DNA of 11,289 bases, taken from contig JAZQHY010000035.1 of assembly GCA_045540815.1 (NCBI GenBank), positions 1-11,289 on the forward strand, given 5' to 3'. Below the pieces are notes generated by a model. That model was not told the DNA's origin, ran no database searches, and saw only the letters and a program-made list of their open reading frames with translations. Position numbers and translations under genes: made by a program. Numbering within the stretch: position 1 is the stretch's first letter; each line of letters starts with the position of its first letter. The DNA is from JAZQHR01 sp045540815. Its GTDB lineage: Bacteria; Bacillota; Clostridia; UMGS1810. Below, in pieces: positions 1-7,569 of this stretch.

Positions 1-70
1 TTGCTTAATTTTTAATTATTTCTACCACTAGGGGCTTTTTTGTGCTGTCCGTACAATTTGGGGCAGTGCA
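1..70. mobile_element. Possible terminal inverted repeat of an IS3-family (IS150-like) element, rest off-window
   Basis: Read on the minus strand from position 70 leftwards, the sequence starts TGCACTGCCCCAAATTG and continues with CGGACAGCAC. This fits the general pattern of IS3-family (IS150 group) ends: a TG tip, then an ACTG-CCCC block, an AT-rich gap and a GGACA block. The rest would lie beyond the left edge. No transposase reading frame, second end or target duplication is visible, so this is pattern recognition only. The stretch 71-140 between it and the amylase stop codon holds no gene; it contains an 8-bp palindrome (TGTGCACA, 94-101) and no convincing terminator for the amylase. Confidence 0.35.
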
Positions 71-140
71 TTTTGGGGTCGCTTCTTTTTATGTGTGCAC
101 ATTTACTTCATCACATAAACAACTCATACAATGATGATAA

Positions 141-2450
141 TTAGCCGTTATAAACGCTCCAATTACCATTGTCGAAAATTTTGCCTAAACCTTCAAGTCT
201 GATATCAGAACTCTGCTGACCCTGGTTATTGTTGTTGAACACAACCATTGTTGCATCTGAAGGAATCTCAGCTCTATATACGTTATTACCTACTGATTCC
301 ATATGTTGACCAGGCCAACTTGTCATATCTTTATTAGAATCACTCCAATAATAGACCTTAACTTCTGACCAATTGCCGGTATTCTTATAATAAATATATC
401 TGTCGTTATTCACGTTAGATGAAGTTGACTCATCCTGTGAAGGCTGCGGTGGAGTTATAACGCCACCATACTGACTCCAACTACCGTTATCAAAAATCTT
501 ATTAAGACCTTCGAATCTTAAGTTGTCTGTCTGAGCTGATCCATTGTTGAAGATCACAAAATCGATATCATCGGATACTTCTGCTCTATAAACACCATCA
601 CCAACATTTTCCATATTTATACCAGGCCAGCTAACCATACCAGTGTTACTCTCTGACCAGTAGTAAATCTTAACTTCATTCCAATTATTAGTGTTTTTAT
701 AATAAATATAATTACCATCTGGAATCACTTTTTCATTCATAGCTTTACCACAATATGAACCTGCAGGATTACGTCCAATAAGATAAAGCTGAATAAGTGT
801 AGCATCCATTATTTCAATATTGCTGTCACAGTTAGTATCAGCAGCTAATAAACTAACACCTGATAATGTTCTGATCTGAGAAATATGCTGCTGAACTGCA
901 GTAGCGTCCATGATAGCAACTTCACCATCAGAATTAATATCACCAACGACATATGACTCAGTAGGCTGAGTTGGTTTTACTGTTGGGGTTGTTGGTTTTA
1001 CTGTTGGAGTTGTTGGATTATCAACAGGAGTATTTGAAGGATTATAAACAACAGCAACGCCTGTATTACCAATATTACCTGTAATTCTGCCATTTGATAC
1101 AGTGAATGTACTTCCAGAAACAGCATCTTTGTATGTACCATTAGCCATTTTATTAGCTCTGACGTTAACAGAACAAGATGAACCATTAGCGTTAACGAGA
1201 ACTACACCTGAAGTACCACGTTCGTTATAAGCGATTGAACCTTCACTTGAAAGGTATTCAGTCTGACCATCAAAGTAATTTTTGAATTTATTAACCTCTG
1301 CAACAGGCTTAGATTTCCAAGTTGTATTTGTACTTGCATCACCCATATTATGAGCAGAACGTGCAAAGAAAAGTGCTGATGCATCAGCACGTGAACCTAT
1401 CATAGCCCATGCTTTTATGATCTTATCATCAGAGACCTTAGAGGTGTTGCCCATACCAGCTGAACCAGACTCACCCATGTATGTGTCGTGTGACTCTACC
1501 CATAACACGTTCTTATCAGCTGCAGCACCCTTAGCATAATTTGAATTAGCCATGCCGGAAGCGTTTCCGTTACAAGTTGCCATAAGCACAGCATCACTGG
1601 AATAGTTATCAGTGATACTCATATATTTTGTGTAATTACCAATATCTGTGCCACAACCATTTAAAATTTCACCATAGTAAAAAATCTTGTTAGAAGTAGC
1701 TGACTGGGAACCATTGATTACTGTTGGCCAGAAATCACTTCTGTTACCATCATCTGTAGGAAGCTCAATATGTTTAGCAGCATCAAAACGGAAACCGTCA
1801 ACTCCAACGTTGATACACTCTATAAGGAAATTCTTAACGATTCTTTGAACATCACCATGACCAGTGTTCAAGTCAGGCATTCCGATATGACCCATAGTCA
1901 TAGCATATCTGCTACCGTCGTTAGCCCAATCGTTATAATCGTGAAAATACTCCCATCTCTTAAGAGAGCCATCAACGCTACCATCAAGATTGCCATATCC
2001 GCCACCGCCGTTACCGGAAAGGTGATTAGCTACAACGTCAACGATAACTTTTATTCCCATGCTTTCAGCTGTATCACACAATGATTTAAGATCACTCTTT
2101 GTTCCAAGCCATGTATTGTTGGAAATAGCAAAGTTAAGAGGCTGATAGAGCTTCCACCACTGACCGCCCTGATCTCTCCATGATGGATTATAGTCCTTAG
2201 GAGTTTGTACAGGCGATGTTTGAACAGCAGTATAACCAGCATCTTTGATTGCTTGCAAGTTATTCTTAATATTATTATAAGACCAGTTGAAACAATGCAA
2301 GATTGCTGAACCCTGAATGTCAGACTGCGGACCTGTACTAGCACTTAATTCAGCGTTGTTTACACTAGCTGCAGAAGATGCAAAGTTTACAGTAAACAAG
2401 CAAGAAAAAATAATGCAAAGTGCTAAAACTAAGCTAATTACTTTTTTCAT
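141..2450 (-). CDS. Secreted GH13 alpha-amylase with internal dockerin and two CBM26 modules
   Basis: This predicted extracellular endo-alpha-amylase hydrolyses alpha-1,4 links in starch. The 769 residues comprise a signal peptide (1 to about 28, cleavage near SSAA), a GH13 domain (about 45-470), a Pro/Thr linker (475-499), a type I-like dockerin (501-560) and two CBM26 modules (581-661 and 685-768). The GH13 domain resembles Bacillus subtilis AmyE (GH13_28): region I VIVDVVANH, region II GFRFDAAKH with nucleophile D223, region III YYGEI with acid/base E261, and region IV WVESHD with stabiliser D322. The catalytic set is therefore complete. The dockerin predicts attachment to a cohesin scaffoldin, as in the R. 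bromii amylosome; no cohesin is encoded here. It sits inside the protein rather than at the C-terminus. The ATG is preceded by GGAGAG at a suitable distance. The gene is monocistronic as far as visible, downstream of another GH13 gene but separated from it by a terminator. Activity and substrate are inferred from family. Confidence 0.95.
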   Translation of the reverse strand: MKKVISLVLALCIIFSCLFTVNFASSAASVNNAELSASTGPQSDIQGSAILHCFNWSYNNIKNNLQAIKDAGYTAVQTSPVQTPKDYNPSWRDQGGQWWKLYQPLNFAISNNTWLGTKSDLKSLCDTAESMGIKVIVDVVANHLSGNGGGGYGNLDGSVDGSLKRWEYFHDYNDWANDGSRYAMTMGHIGMPDLNTGHGDVQRIVKNFLIECINVGVDGFRFDAAKHIELPTDDGNRSDFWPTVINGSQSATSNKIFYYGEILNGCGTDIGNYTKYMSITDNYSSDAVLMATCNGNASGMANSNYAKGAAADKNVLWVESHDTYMGESGSAGMGNTSKVSDDKIIKAWAMIGSRADASALFFARSAHNMGDASTNTTWKSKPVAEVNKFKNYFDGQTEYLSSEGSIAYNERGTSGVVLVNANGSSCSVNVRANKMANGTYKDAVSGSTFTVSNGRITGNIGNTGVAVVYNPSNTPVDNPTTPTVKPTTPTVKPTQPTESYVVGDINSDGEVAIMDATAVQQHISQIRTLSGVSLLAADTNCDSNIEIMDATLIQLYLIGRNPAGSYCGKAMNEKVIPDGNYIYYKNTNNWNEVKIYYWSESNTGMVSWPGINMENVGDGVYRAEVSDDIDFVIFNNGSAQTDNLRFEGLNKIFDNGSWSQYGGVITPPQPSQDESTSSNVNNDRYIYYKNTGNWSEVKVYYWSDSNKDMTSWPGQHMESVGNNVYRAEIPSDATMVVFNNNNQGQQSSDIRLEGLGKIFDNGNWSVYNG
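147..398 (-). repeat. Second CBM26 starch-binding module of the dockerin amylase
   Basis: Residues 685-768 repeat the first module: YIYYKNTGNW, VYYWSDS, SWPG, NVYRAEI, VVFNNN and IFDNGNW. A short Pro/Gln/Ser linker (662-684) separates the two. The copy runs to the last residues of the protein, so the enzyme ends in a binding module and not in a dockerin or a cell-wall anchor. Confidence 0.88.
468..710 (-). repeat. First CBM26 starch-binding module of the dockerin amylase
   Basis: Residues 581-661 start YIYYKNTNNW and contain the CBM26 landmarks: an aromatic pair in IYYWSES, the SWPG turn, GVYRAEV and IFNNG, ending IFDNGSW. It is a tandem copy of the second module at 147-398, roughly 65% identical by eye. 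CBM26 modules bind alpha-glucan chains through exposed aromatic residues, and paired modules usually raise avidity for granular starch. Confidence 0.88.
771..950 (-). other. Dockerin domain inside the amylase
   Basis: Residues 501-560 hold two EF-hand-like calcium repeats. Repeat 1 is GDINSDGEVAIMDATAVQ, with D504, N506, D508 and D515 as ligands. Repeat 2 is ADTNCDSNIEIMDATLIQ, with D538, N540, D542 and D549. Repeat 2 has Asn544 where most dockerins have the loop glycine. The matching 'IMDAT' segments at both repeats give the usual two-fold pseudo-symmetry. The domain lies between the Pro/Thr linker and the first CBM26. Confidence 0.93.
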
Positions 2451-2697
2451 CGTTAATCTCTCCTAATTGCAAAATTTATAATATTTTACTACAGTAATAT
2501 TTTACAATATTATATTTAAAATTACTACGGGAATTAACACTAAACTTGTTACTAACCACTTAGGTAATATGGATAACAAAAGAAGTGTAATGATAAAAAT
2601 GGGTATTACCAAAAATTATCTTCGCCAAAAATCTTTTGGTAATACTACACTAATTTTAAGTTAGATTTTTGTTACATATTCACGTGCTTAATTCAAT
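2451..2697. promoter_or_regulatory. Gene-free leader of the dockerin amylase with direct and inverted repeats
   Basis: No coding potential is seen here. The region holds the ribosome site (GGAGAG just upstream of the ATG at 2450) and very AT-rich DNA. On the minus strand GTAAAATATTA occurs twice, 16 nt apart (2495-2505 and 2479-2489). Farther upstream is a 12-bp inverted repeat, GTATTACCAAAA (2603-2614) and TTTTGGTAATAC (2634-2645). A TATAAT-like hexamer lies just upstream of the direct repeats, but I see no matching -35 box, so the promoter cannot be placed. No CcpA-type cre site was recognised. Confidence 0.45.
2603..2645. repeat. 12-bp perfect inverted repeat with an alternative internal hairpin
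   Basis: The arms GTATTACCAAAA and TTTTGGTAATAC flank a 19-nt spacer. Within it, CCAAAA at 2625-2630 can also pair with TTTTGG at 2634-2639 across a 3-nt loop, so two mutually exclusive stems share the same right arm. It could be an operator for a dimeric repressor, a transcript hairpin, or chance in AT-rich DNA. It lies about 150 bp upstream of the dockerin amylase start. Confidence 0.5.
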
Positions 2698-2733
2698 AAA
2701 AAAAGCCGAGTTATAAAAAACTCGGCTTTTTTT
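2698..2733 (-). terminator. Intrinsic terminator of the large amylase gene (symmetrical, could act both ways)
   Basis: A perfect 15-bp stem with A7 on one side and T7 on the other, core GCCGAGTT/AACTCGGC, closes on a 6-nt ATAAAA loop. It lies about 50 bp past the TGA stop of the 1530-residue amylase and separates that gene from the dockerin amylase downstream. The two amylases are therefore probably transcribed separately. Confidence 0.9.
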
Positions 2734-2784
2734 ATATTTTGTACTATAAAACAAATATCATTTACAGCAAATTGCACAAAGCGG

Positions 2785-5700
2785 TCAGTGAAATTTTTCG
2801 CCATCAGATTTAGTAAGAAAACCGAATCTTCCAGATGTATCGAGCACTCTCAGCTTATAGGTGTAGTTCTCGTATCCAGAAAGCTTTTTAATAGTAACGG
2901 AATTGCTTGTTGTACTAACCAAAGATACTTGATTGCCATCTGCATCATATACATACACCCAAGTCTTCTGCACATCTGTTATATCATCAGGCCAATTCAG
3001 AGTAACCGTTGTAGAATCAACAGGTGTAAAAGTGATGAAATCATCGTTTGAGTATGCTGTCCTTACCATAATCGGGATGTAATCAATCGTTTGTGTAGAA
3101 TTTTGTTCATCATAATATCTAGCACAAACATTTATGTAGTATACAGTATTCGGACTAAGTTTGTTAAGCGTATACGAAGTATATGTAGTACTGCTTAAAG
3201 TTGTCCAGTGAGTTCTATCGGTAACATCATCAGATGTTGTTGATAGAAGAACCCAATACTTGTCTGCATTTTCAAAAGCAGGCCAACTGATACTCGCTGT
3301 TGTTCCTGTATTTGAAATATACTCAGTTGATATAACACTTGCGGAGCCAGTGCGAACAGCAACAGTAGGAGAATCTTCAATATCGCTGTAACAATCTATT
3401 CCATTTTCTCTGGTTAATACTCTTATTTTGAAGAAATAATCATTATCTGGGCGCAAACGTTTTACTGTCATTGATGTAGTAGTTGAAGAAGAATAAATAT
3501 AGAATGGACCATTTTCGTTTGTTGCTTTATATATCCAATATTTTACAGCATTTTCAACAGGCTCCCAAGTTAAGTCAGCAGACAAAATACTACTGGTGGC
3601 TGTGATAGATTCTGTAGAAACAGCTGGATTTGTTGTAACTTCAAATGTATCAGCATCATCAAGACTCAAAATGGTATTATCACCGATTCTAGCAATTATC
3701 TTAAACTTATAATCTGTACCTCCATCTAACAGCTTAACAACAGCGTTATTAGTATAAGACGATACAACAGAAGACCAAGCATCATACTTATCGCTGTACT
3801 TAAATATCCAATACTTAGTGGCACCATCAAGTTCGTCCCATTTAAACCCAACAGTTGTTGAACCGATATTGGCGCTTATATTTTCAACCTTTACAGGAGA
3901 AACCACAGGTGATTGCGTTGATTCTTCGGTAGCAGTTTCTGTTGACTCCTCTGTTTCATCAACAGTTTTAGGAATTACTGTAAAGTAATTATACGACCAG
4001 CTAGAGTTACCTTCAGGACGGAAGTATACCGTACAATCGCCTGCTTTTGTAGAACCTATAGAATAATTGTCGCCAGAGCTATTATACCATCTTGTAAAAT
4101 CAGTACCATCGAAATGTACAACTTTTACTTCATCACCCTCAACGAAAGCATAGTCTAACATATACTCATCACTGTTGTTTGGATTAACAGTGAAGAGTCT
4201 ATCTTCTGAGAGAGTATCTATTCCCCAGCAATCATCTCCATTCAAAGTACCGACAAGGTAGTATCCGTCAAACATTGAAGATTCAGTACTCTCTTCGGTT
4301 GTCTGGTCTGTTGAAGTTTCAGTTTCTTCAACAGTTTTTGGAATAACTGTAAAGTAATAATATGACCAGTTGGAATTTCCCGCAGGTCTGAAATATATTG
4401 TACAATCGCCTGCTTTTTTAGAACCTATAGAATAATTATCGCCTGAGCTATTATACCATCTTGTAAAATCAGTGCCGTCAAATTGTACGACTTTTACTTC
4501 ATCACCCTCAACGAAAGTATAATCTAACATATACTCATCACTGTTGTTCGGATTAACAGTGAAGAGTCTATCTTCTGTAAGCGTATCAACACTCCAGCAG
4601 TCTTCACCGTTAATAGTACCTACAAGATAATATCCTTCAGAAATAGATGCAGTAGTTTCCTCTGTATTCTCCTTAGTTGGCTCATCGGTTGGCTCTTGGG
4701 TCTGCTCCTGTGTTTGGGTTTCAGAAGCCTCAGTAGGTTCTATGGGGAGTAATGTTTCAACCTCTTTTGCTTCATAACTAACAGTAATTTTCAGAGTCTC
4801 AGTATCTAGCAAAAATGTATATGTACCACCGCTAGCAACGAGAGTGCAGTTTTCATCATCATTCTTGCACATTCTCCAGCCAACACCATCAGTTGTGTCA
4901 TTAATAACACCCGGATTACCGAACCAATCGTCACCTTTAATCATCTTAAATGTATATGTTCCAGCTGGCAAATCCACTGATGTTACAGCGGTTTTATAAT
5001 CACTGTAAATAAACTGGTTCGAAGTATTATCCCAATTATTAAAAGAGCCAACCAATGTTGCATTTGAAGCCGTCCCAACAACTAAACCATTTATAATTGA
5101 CCACGAACCATTTGATGTATCCCAACCTTCAGCTATCTTGAAATAATTATGATTATTTGAAATACCCATATCACCTGTACGATTCCATACATTATCCCAA
5201 TTATTGGAACTTGTAGATGGATCCATTCTAGTGAAAATACACTCGTTCCATACACCGCTTGGAAGACTTGCTTCAAAAATTCCATCTGAGTCGCTATCAG
5301 CGAAATCAACCCAACTATTTAGCGAACCATTCCATATATACGCCGCAAAACGAGCATTATCGGATTTCCATGAAACAGAAGGCTTGAAATATAATTTATC
5401 TGATACACCTGTATTATACCCATAAAAATAACCATCTTTATAAATAGATGTATAGGCGTTAAATTCATGTCCACCTGAAGACGGTGTCTGATTACCATTG
5501 CCATCATTGAAAACAACCTTTGATGTCTCGAATCCGACAGGAATATCAATATAATATAAGCCTAAGTCACTGTCATAAGACATCTGAGTACCTGGCCAAC
5601 TCTCAACTTTATCTCCGTCACTGTTATAGATATAAGCATATACTGAACTCCAGTTTTTGCTCCCATTATCAAAATACATAGTAAGTTCAGTATCAGGATG

Positions 5701-7377
5701 CAGTTTTTTATAATACTTTATAGTTGAATCAGTTGTTGTACCACCCGTAGCCGTAGCAAGCAAAGTAACTTCTTCACCATATTCAACACCACAACCAACA
5801 GATACAATATCACCATCTGTGTAACTTTGAGTATAATCACCATCAATAGAATATGTACCTGAAGTTGCTTCATTATATGTTAGGGTAACATCGAGAGTAT
5901 CACCTCTGAACGCCTGTGAGTTTTTATCAACATCAACAGTAGAAGGGTAGCTATAAACAACAGCAATACCGCTATCACCAATAGAACCGCTGATAGTTCC
6001 GTTAGAAACAGTAAAATGGTTTCCTGTAATAGCATCAGTATAAACTCCGTCATACATTCTATGAGCTGGAACTGAAACCGATGTAGCTCCACCTGTTGCG
6101 TTGACAAGGACCACACCTGTATTACCACGCTCATTATATACGATATTTCCTGAGTAAGCTAAATACTCAGAATGACCTGCGAAGTAATTTTTAAATCTAT
6201 TTATTGCTTTTACTTCCTTATCAGCCCACGCCGTAATATCACCATCACCAAGCATGGTTGTTTCATTATTTTCAGGACGAGCAAGATAAAGGCCACAAAT
6301 CTGAGCTCTAGATCCTACAATCGCCCAAGTTTTTTTCATATTCTCGTTAGAAATCCAAATCGAATTATTGTCAGCATAATAAGTATCGTGAGATTCATTC
6401 CATTGAACAGCCTTATCAGCATCAGCGCCATTAGATGTATAAGCTATACACGCACCTGCAGCATTACCTCCCGCAATAGCATCTCTGATTGTATTACCTG
6501 TATTATTATCAGTGACGCTCATATAATCAGTGTACGCTGTAACACTAAGTCCACCACCAGGTGAACCTAAAAGCTCACCATAATAATAAGGAGTAATGCC
6601 ACGAGTCTGCTGAGCATGATATGTTGCTGTGTTTAATACATTTGGCCAAAAATCAGAAGCAGTACCAGAAACATCTGAAGGAGTTTCTATATGTTTACAA
6701 GCGTCAAATCGAAACCCATCAGCACCCGCATCAATGCATTCCTTCAAAAATCCAATAGCATAATTTTGAATTTTAGTATTGCTTGTATTAAGATCAGGGA
6801 GACCACTAAGACAGTTATGAGTAACATCATATCTATCTTCCCAGTTAGATGTATTCCATGTGACAGAGTTCCAACAACCGGAGTCATCTCTAATATCACT
6901 TGTAATCTGAGGATTAATAGTGTTTTCAGTTGAATCGTTCGCCATATGATTGAATACAGTATCGACGATAACCTTAACACCATATTTATGAGCTTCTTCA
7001 CACATAGCTTCGAACTGAGATTTTGTACCCAGAGCGTTCCATGAATTCTGCTCAATATTAAAACTAATCGGCTGATAATAAACCCACGCAGAATTTGCAA
7101 CACTACTCCATGACTCAGTTGTAGATTCTTTCGATGATTGAATCGGTGATGTCTGAATAGCGGTGAATCCTTGACTAGCTATAAGTTGCATGTTATTACG
7201 TATATTATCAAATGACCAGTTCCAACATTGTAGAATCTGACCGTACTGTACATTATCAACCAAACCATAGTCAATTATTGTTTCAGCAGAAGCTTGAAAA
7301 CTTGTATAATCGCCAGCAATTATGCACGAAAACACAATGCAAATCACAAGAGCACAACTTAATATTCTTTTAAACAT
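2785..7377 (-). CDS. Large multimodular secreted GH13 alpha-amylase without a dockerin
   Basis: This predicted extracellular starch-degrading enzyme has 1530 residues. In order: signal peptide (1 to about 31, cleavage after QASA); AmyE-like GH13 domain (about 40-477) with complete motifs VIVDTVFNH, GFRFDACKH (nucleophile D225), YYYGEL (acid/base E268) and WNESHD (stabiliser D331); a small beta domain (about 480-557); a CBM26-like module (about 562-655, SWPG turn); an unnamed aromatic-rich module (659-762); a CBM48/X25-like module (768-868, GSFNNWD, LPAGTYTFKM); an acidic Glu/Thr/Gln linker (870-912); two near-identical modules (915-1014 and 1037-1136); and four FN3 domains (about 1161-1528). 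There is no dockerin, LPxTG motif or SLH domain, so it is probably released or held by its modules. The ATG is preceded by a run of seven G. It is a paralogue of the amylase downstream, with a much longer tail. The catalytic call is firm; the binding roles of the tail are inferred. Confidence 0.95.
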   Translation of the reverse strand: MFKRILSCALVICIVFSCIIAGDYTSFQASAETIIDYGLVDNVQYGQILQCWNWSFDNIRNNMQLIASQGFTAIQTSPIQSSKESTTESWSSVANSAWVYYQPISFNIEQNSWNALGTKSQFEAMCEEAHKYGVKVIVDTVFNHMANDSTENTINPQITSDIRDDSGCWNSVTWNTSNWEDRYDVTHNCLSGLPDLNTSNTKIQNYAIGFLKECIDAGADGFRFDACKHIETPSDVSGTASDFWPNVLNTATYHAQQTRGITPYYYGELLGSPGGGLSVTAYTDYMSVTDNNTGNTIRDAIAGGNAAGACIAYTSNGADADKAVQWNESHDTYYADNNSIWISNENMKKTWAIVGSRAQICGLYLARPENNETTMLGDGDITAWADKEVKAINRFKNYFAGHSEYLAYSGNIVYNERGNTGVVLVNATGGATSVSVPAHRMYDGVYTDAITGNHFTVSNGTISGSIGDSGIAVVYSYPSTVDVDKNSQAFRGDTLDVTLTYNEATSGTYSIDGDYTQSYTDGDIVSVGCGVEYGEEVTLLATATGGTTTDSTIKYYKKLHPDTELTMYFDNGSKNWSSVYAYIYNSDGDKVESWPGTQMSYDSDLGLYYIDIPVGFETSKVVFNDGNGNQTPSSGGHEFNAYTSIYKDGYFYGYNTGVSDKLYFKPSVSWKSDNARFAAYIWNGSLNSWVDFADSDSDGIFEASLPSGVWNECIFTRMDPSTSSNNWDNVWNRTGDMGISNNHNYFKIAEGWDTSNGSWSIINGLVVGTASNATLVGSFNNWDNTSNQFIYSDYKTAVTSVDLPAGTYTFKMIKGDDWFGNPGVINDTTDGVGWRMCKNDDENCTLVASGGTYTFLLDTETLKITVSYEAKEVETLLPIEPTEASETQTQEQTQEPTDEPTKENTEETTASISEGYYLVGTINGEDCWSVDTLTEDRLFTVNPNNSDEYMLDYTFVEGDEVKVVQFDGTDFTRWYNSSGDNYSIGSKKAGDCTIYFRPAGNSNWSYYYFTVIPKTVEETETSTDQTTEESTESSMFDGYYLVGTLNGDDCWGIDTLSEDRLFTVNPNNSDEYMLDYAFVEGDEVKVVHFDGTDFTRWYNSSGDNYSIGSTKAGDCTVYFRPEGNSSWSYNYFTVIPKTVDETEESTETATEESTQSPVVSPVKVENISANIGSTTVGFKWDELDGATKYWIFKYSDKYDAWSSVVSSYTNNAVVKLLDGGTDYKFKIIARIGDNTILSLDDADTFEVTTNPAVSTESITATSSILSADLTWEPVENAVKYWIYKATNENGPFYIYSSSTTTSMTVKRLRPDNDYFFKIRVLTRENGIDCYSDIEDSPTVAVRTGSASVISTEYISNTGTTASISWPAFENADKYWVLLSTTSDDVTDRTHWTTLSSTTYTSYTLNKLSPNTVYYINVCARYYDEQNSTQTIDYIPIMVRTAYSNDDFITFTPVDSTTVTLNWPDDITDVQKTWVYVYDADGNQVSLVSTTSNSVTIKKLSGYENYTYKLRVLDTSGRFGFLTKSDGEKFH
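3970..4269 (-). repeat. Second copy of a near-identical extracellular module in the large amylase
   Basis: Residues 1037-1136, starting YYLVGTLNGDDCW and ending YFTVIPK. By eye it differs from the copy at 4336-4635 at about 13 of 105 positions, and the DNA is also closely matched with a period of 366 bp, which indicates recent duplication. Conserved features are GDEVKVV, RWYNSSGDNYSIGS, AGDC and IYFRP/VYFRP. Similar 'DNY...AGD.TIYFRP' modules are common in secreted Firmicute proteins, where a carbohydrate-binding role is plausible but not known to me. Confidence 0.85.
4336..4635 (-). repeat. First copy of the near-identical extracellular module in the large amylase
   Basis: Residues 915-1014, starting YYLVGTINGEDCW. 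It follows a long Glu/Thr/Gln linker, and a second Glu/Thr linker (1015-1034) joins it to the next copy. Each copy has two cysteines, in EDCW or DDCW and in AGDC, which could form a disulfide outside the cell. The linkers suggest flexible spacing of the modules away from the catalytic domain. Confidence 0.85.
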
Positions 7378-7383
7378 ATAAAT

Positions 7384-7390
7384 CCCCCCC
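7384..7390 (-). promoter_or_regulatory. G7 Shine-Dalgarno tract of the large amylase
   Basis: Seven consecutive G on the minus strand lie 6 nt before the ATG at 7377. No other purine-rich motif is in the right place, so this homopolymer must serve as the ribosome binding site. It supports the chosen start, which also opens a good signal peptide. Confidence 0.6.
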
Positions 7391-7397
7391 AGATCAC

Positions 7398-7427
7398 TCT
7401 ATACAAGTTGATTTTACAACATTTCAA
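7398..7427 (-). promoter_or_regulatory. Candidate promoter of the large amylase
   Basis: On the minus strand TTGAAA (7422-7427) is followed after 18 nt by TATAGA (7398-7403), close to the vegetative -35/-10 consensus. It would start transcription a few bases before the G7 ribosome site, giving a very short leader. The rest of 7428-7536 is AT-rich with no gene. Confidence 0.4.
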
Positions 7428-7536
7428 GCAATGACTTCAACAGTGATAAATACTAAAGTTTTTAAGGTTTTATTGTGCATACTAGCTAAGAAAATCGTTA
7501 ATTAAATAACTAATATAACTAAACTTCAAAAAACAA

Positions 7537-7558
7537 AAGGGTGCTAAAAAGCACCCTT
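7537..7558 (-). terminator. Intrinsic terminator of the SPFH protein gene
   Basis: An 8-bp stem AAGGGTGC/GCACCCTT with a 6-nt loop lies 12 bp after the stop codon of the SPFH gene. On the minus strand it is followed by TTGTTTTTTG, a near-continuous T tract. It separates this operon from the amylase downstream. Confidence 0.85.
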
Positions 7559-7569
7559 AGTAAATAACA

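Noticed and set aside
94..101. The palindrome TGTGCACA as a terminator or operator.
   Set aside because: Eight bases of self-complementarity with no loop and no flanking T run is too little to support a function.
963..1014. A short DNA tandem repeat in the Pro/Thr linker of the dockerin amylase.
   Set aside because: It is only two copies of a TPTVKP-type linker unit, which is ordinary in multimodular glycoside hydrolases.
3960..4640. A CRISPR-like or minisatellite reading of the long repeat.
   Set aside because: The repeat unit is a 366-bp coding module in frame within the amylase, with only two copies and no spacers.
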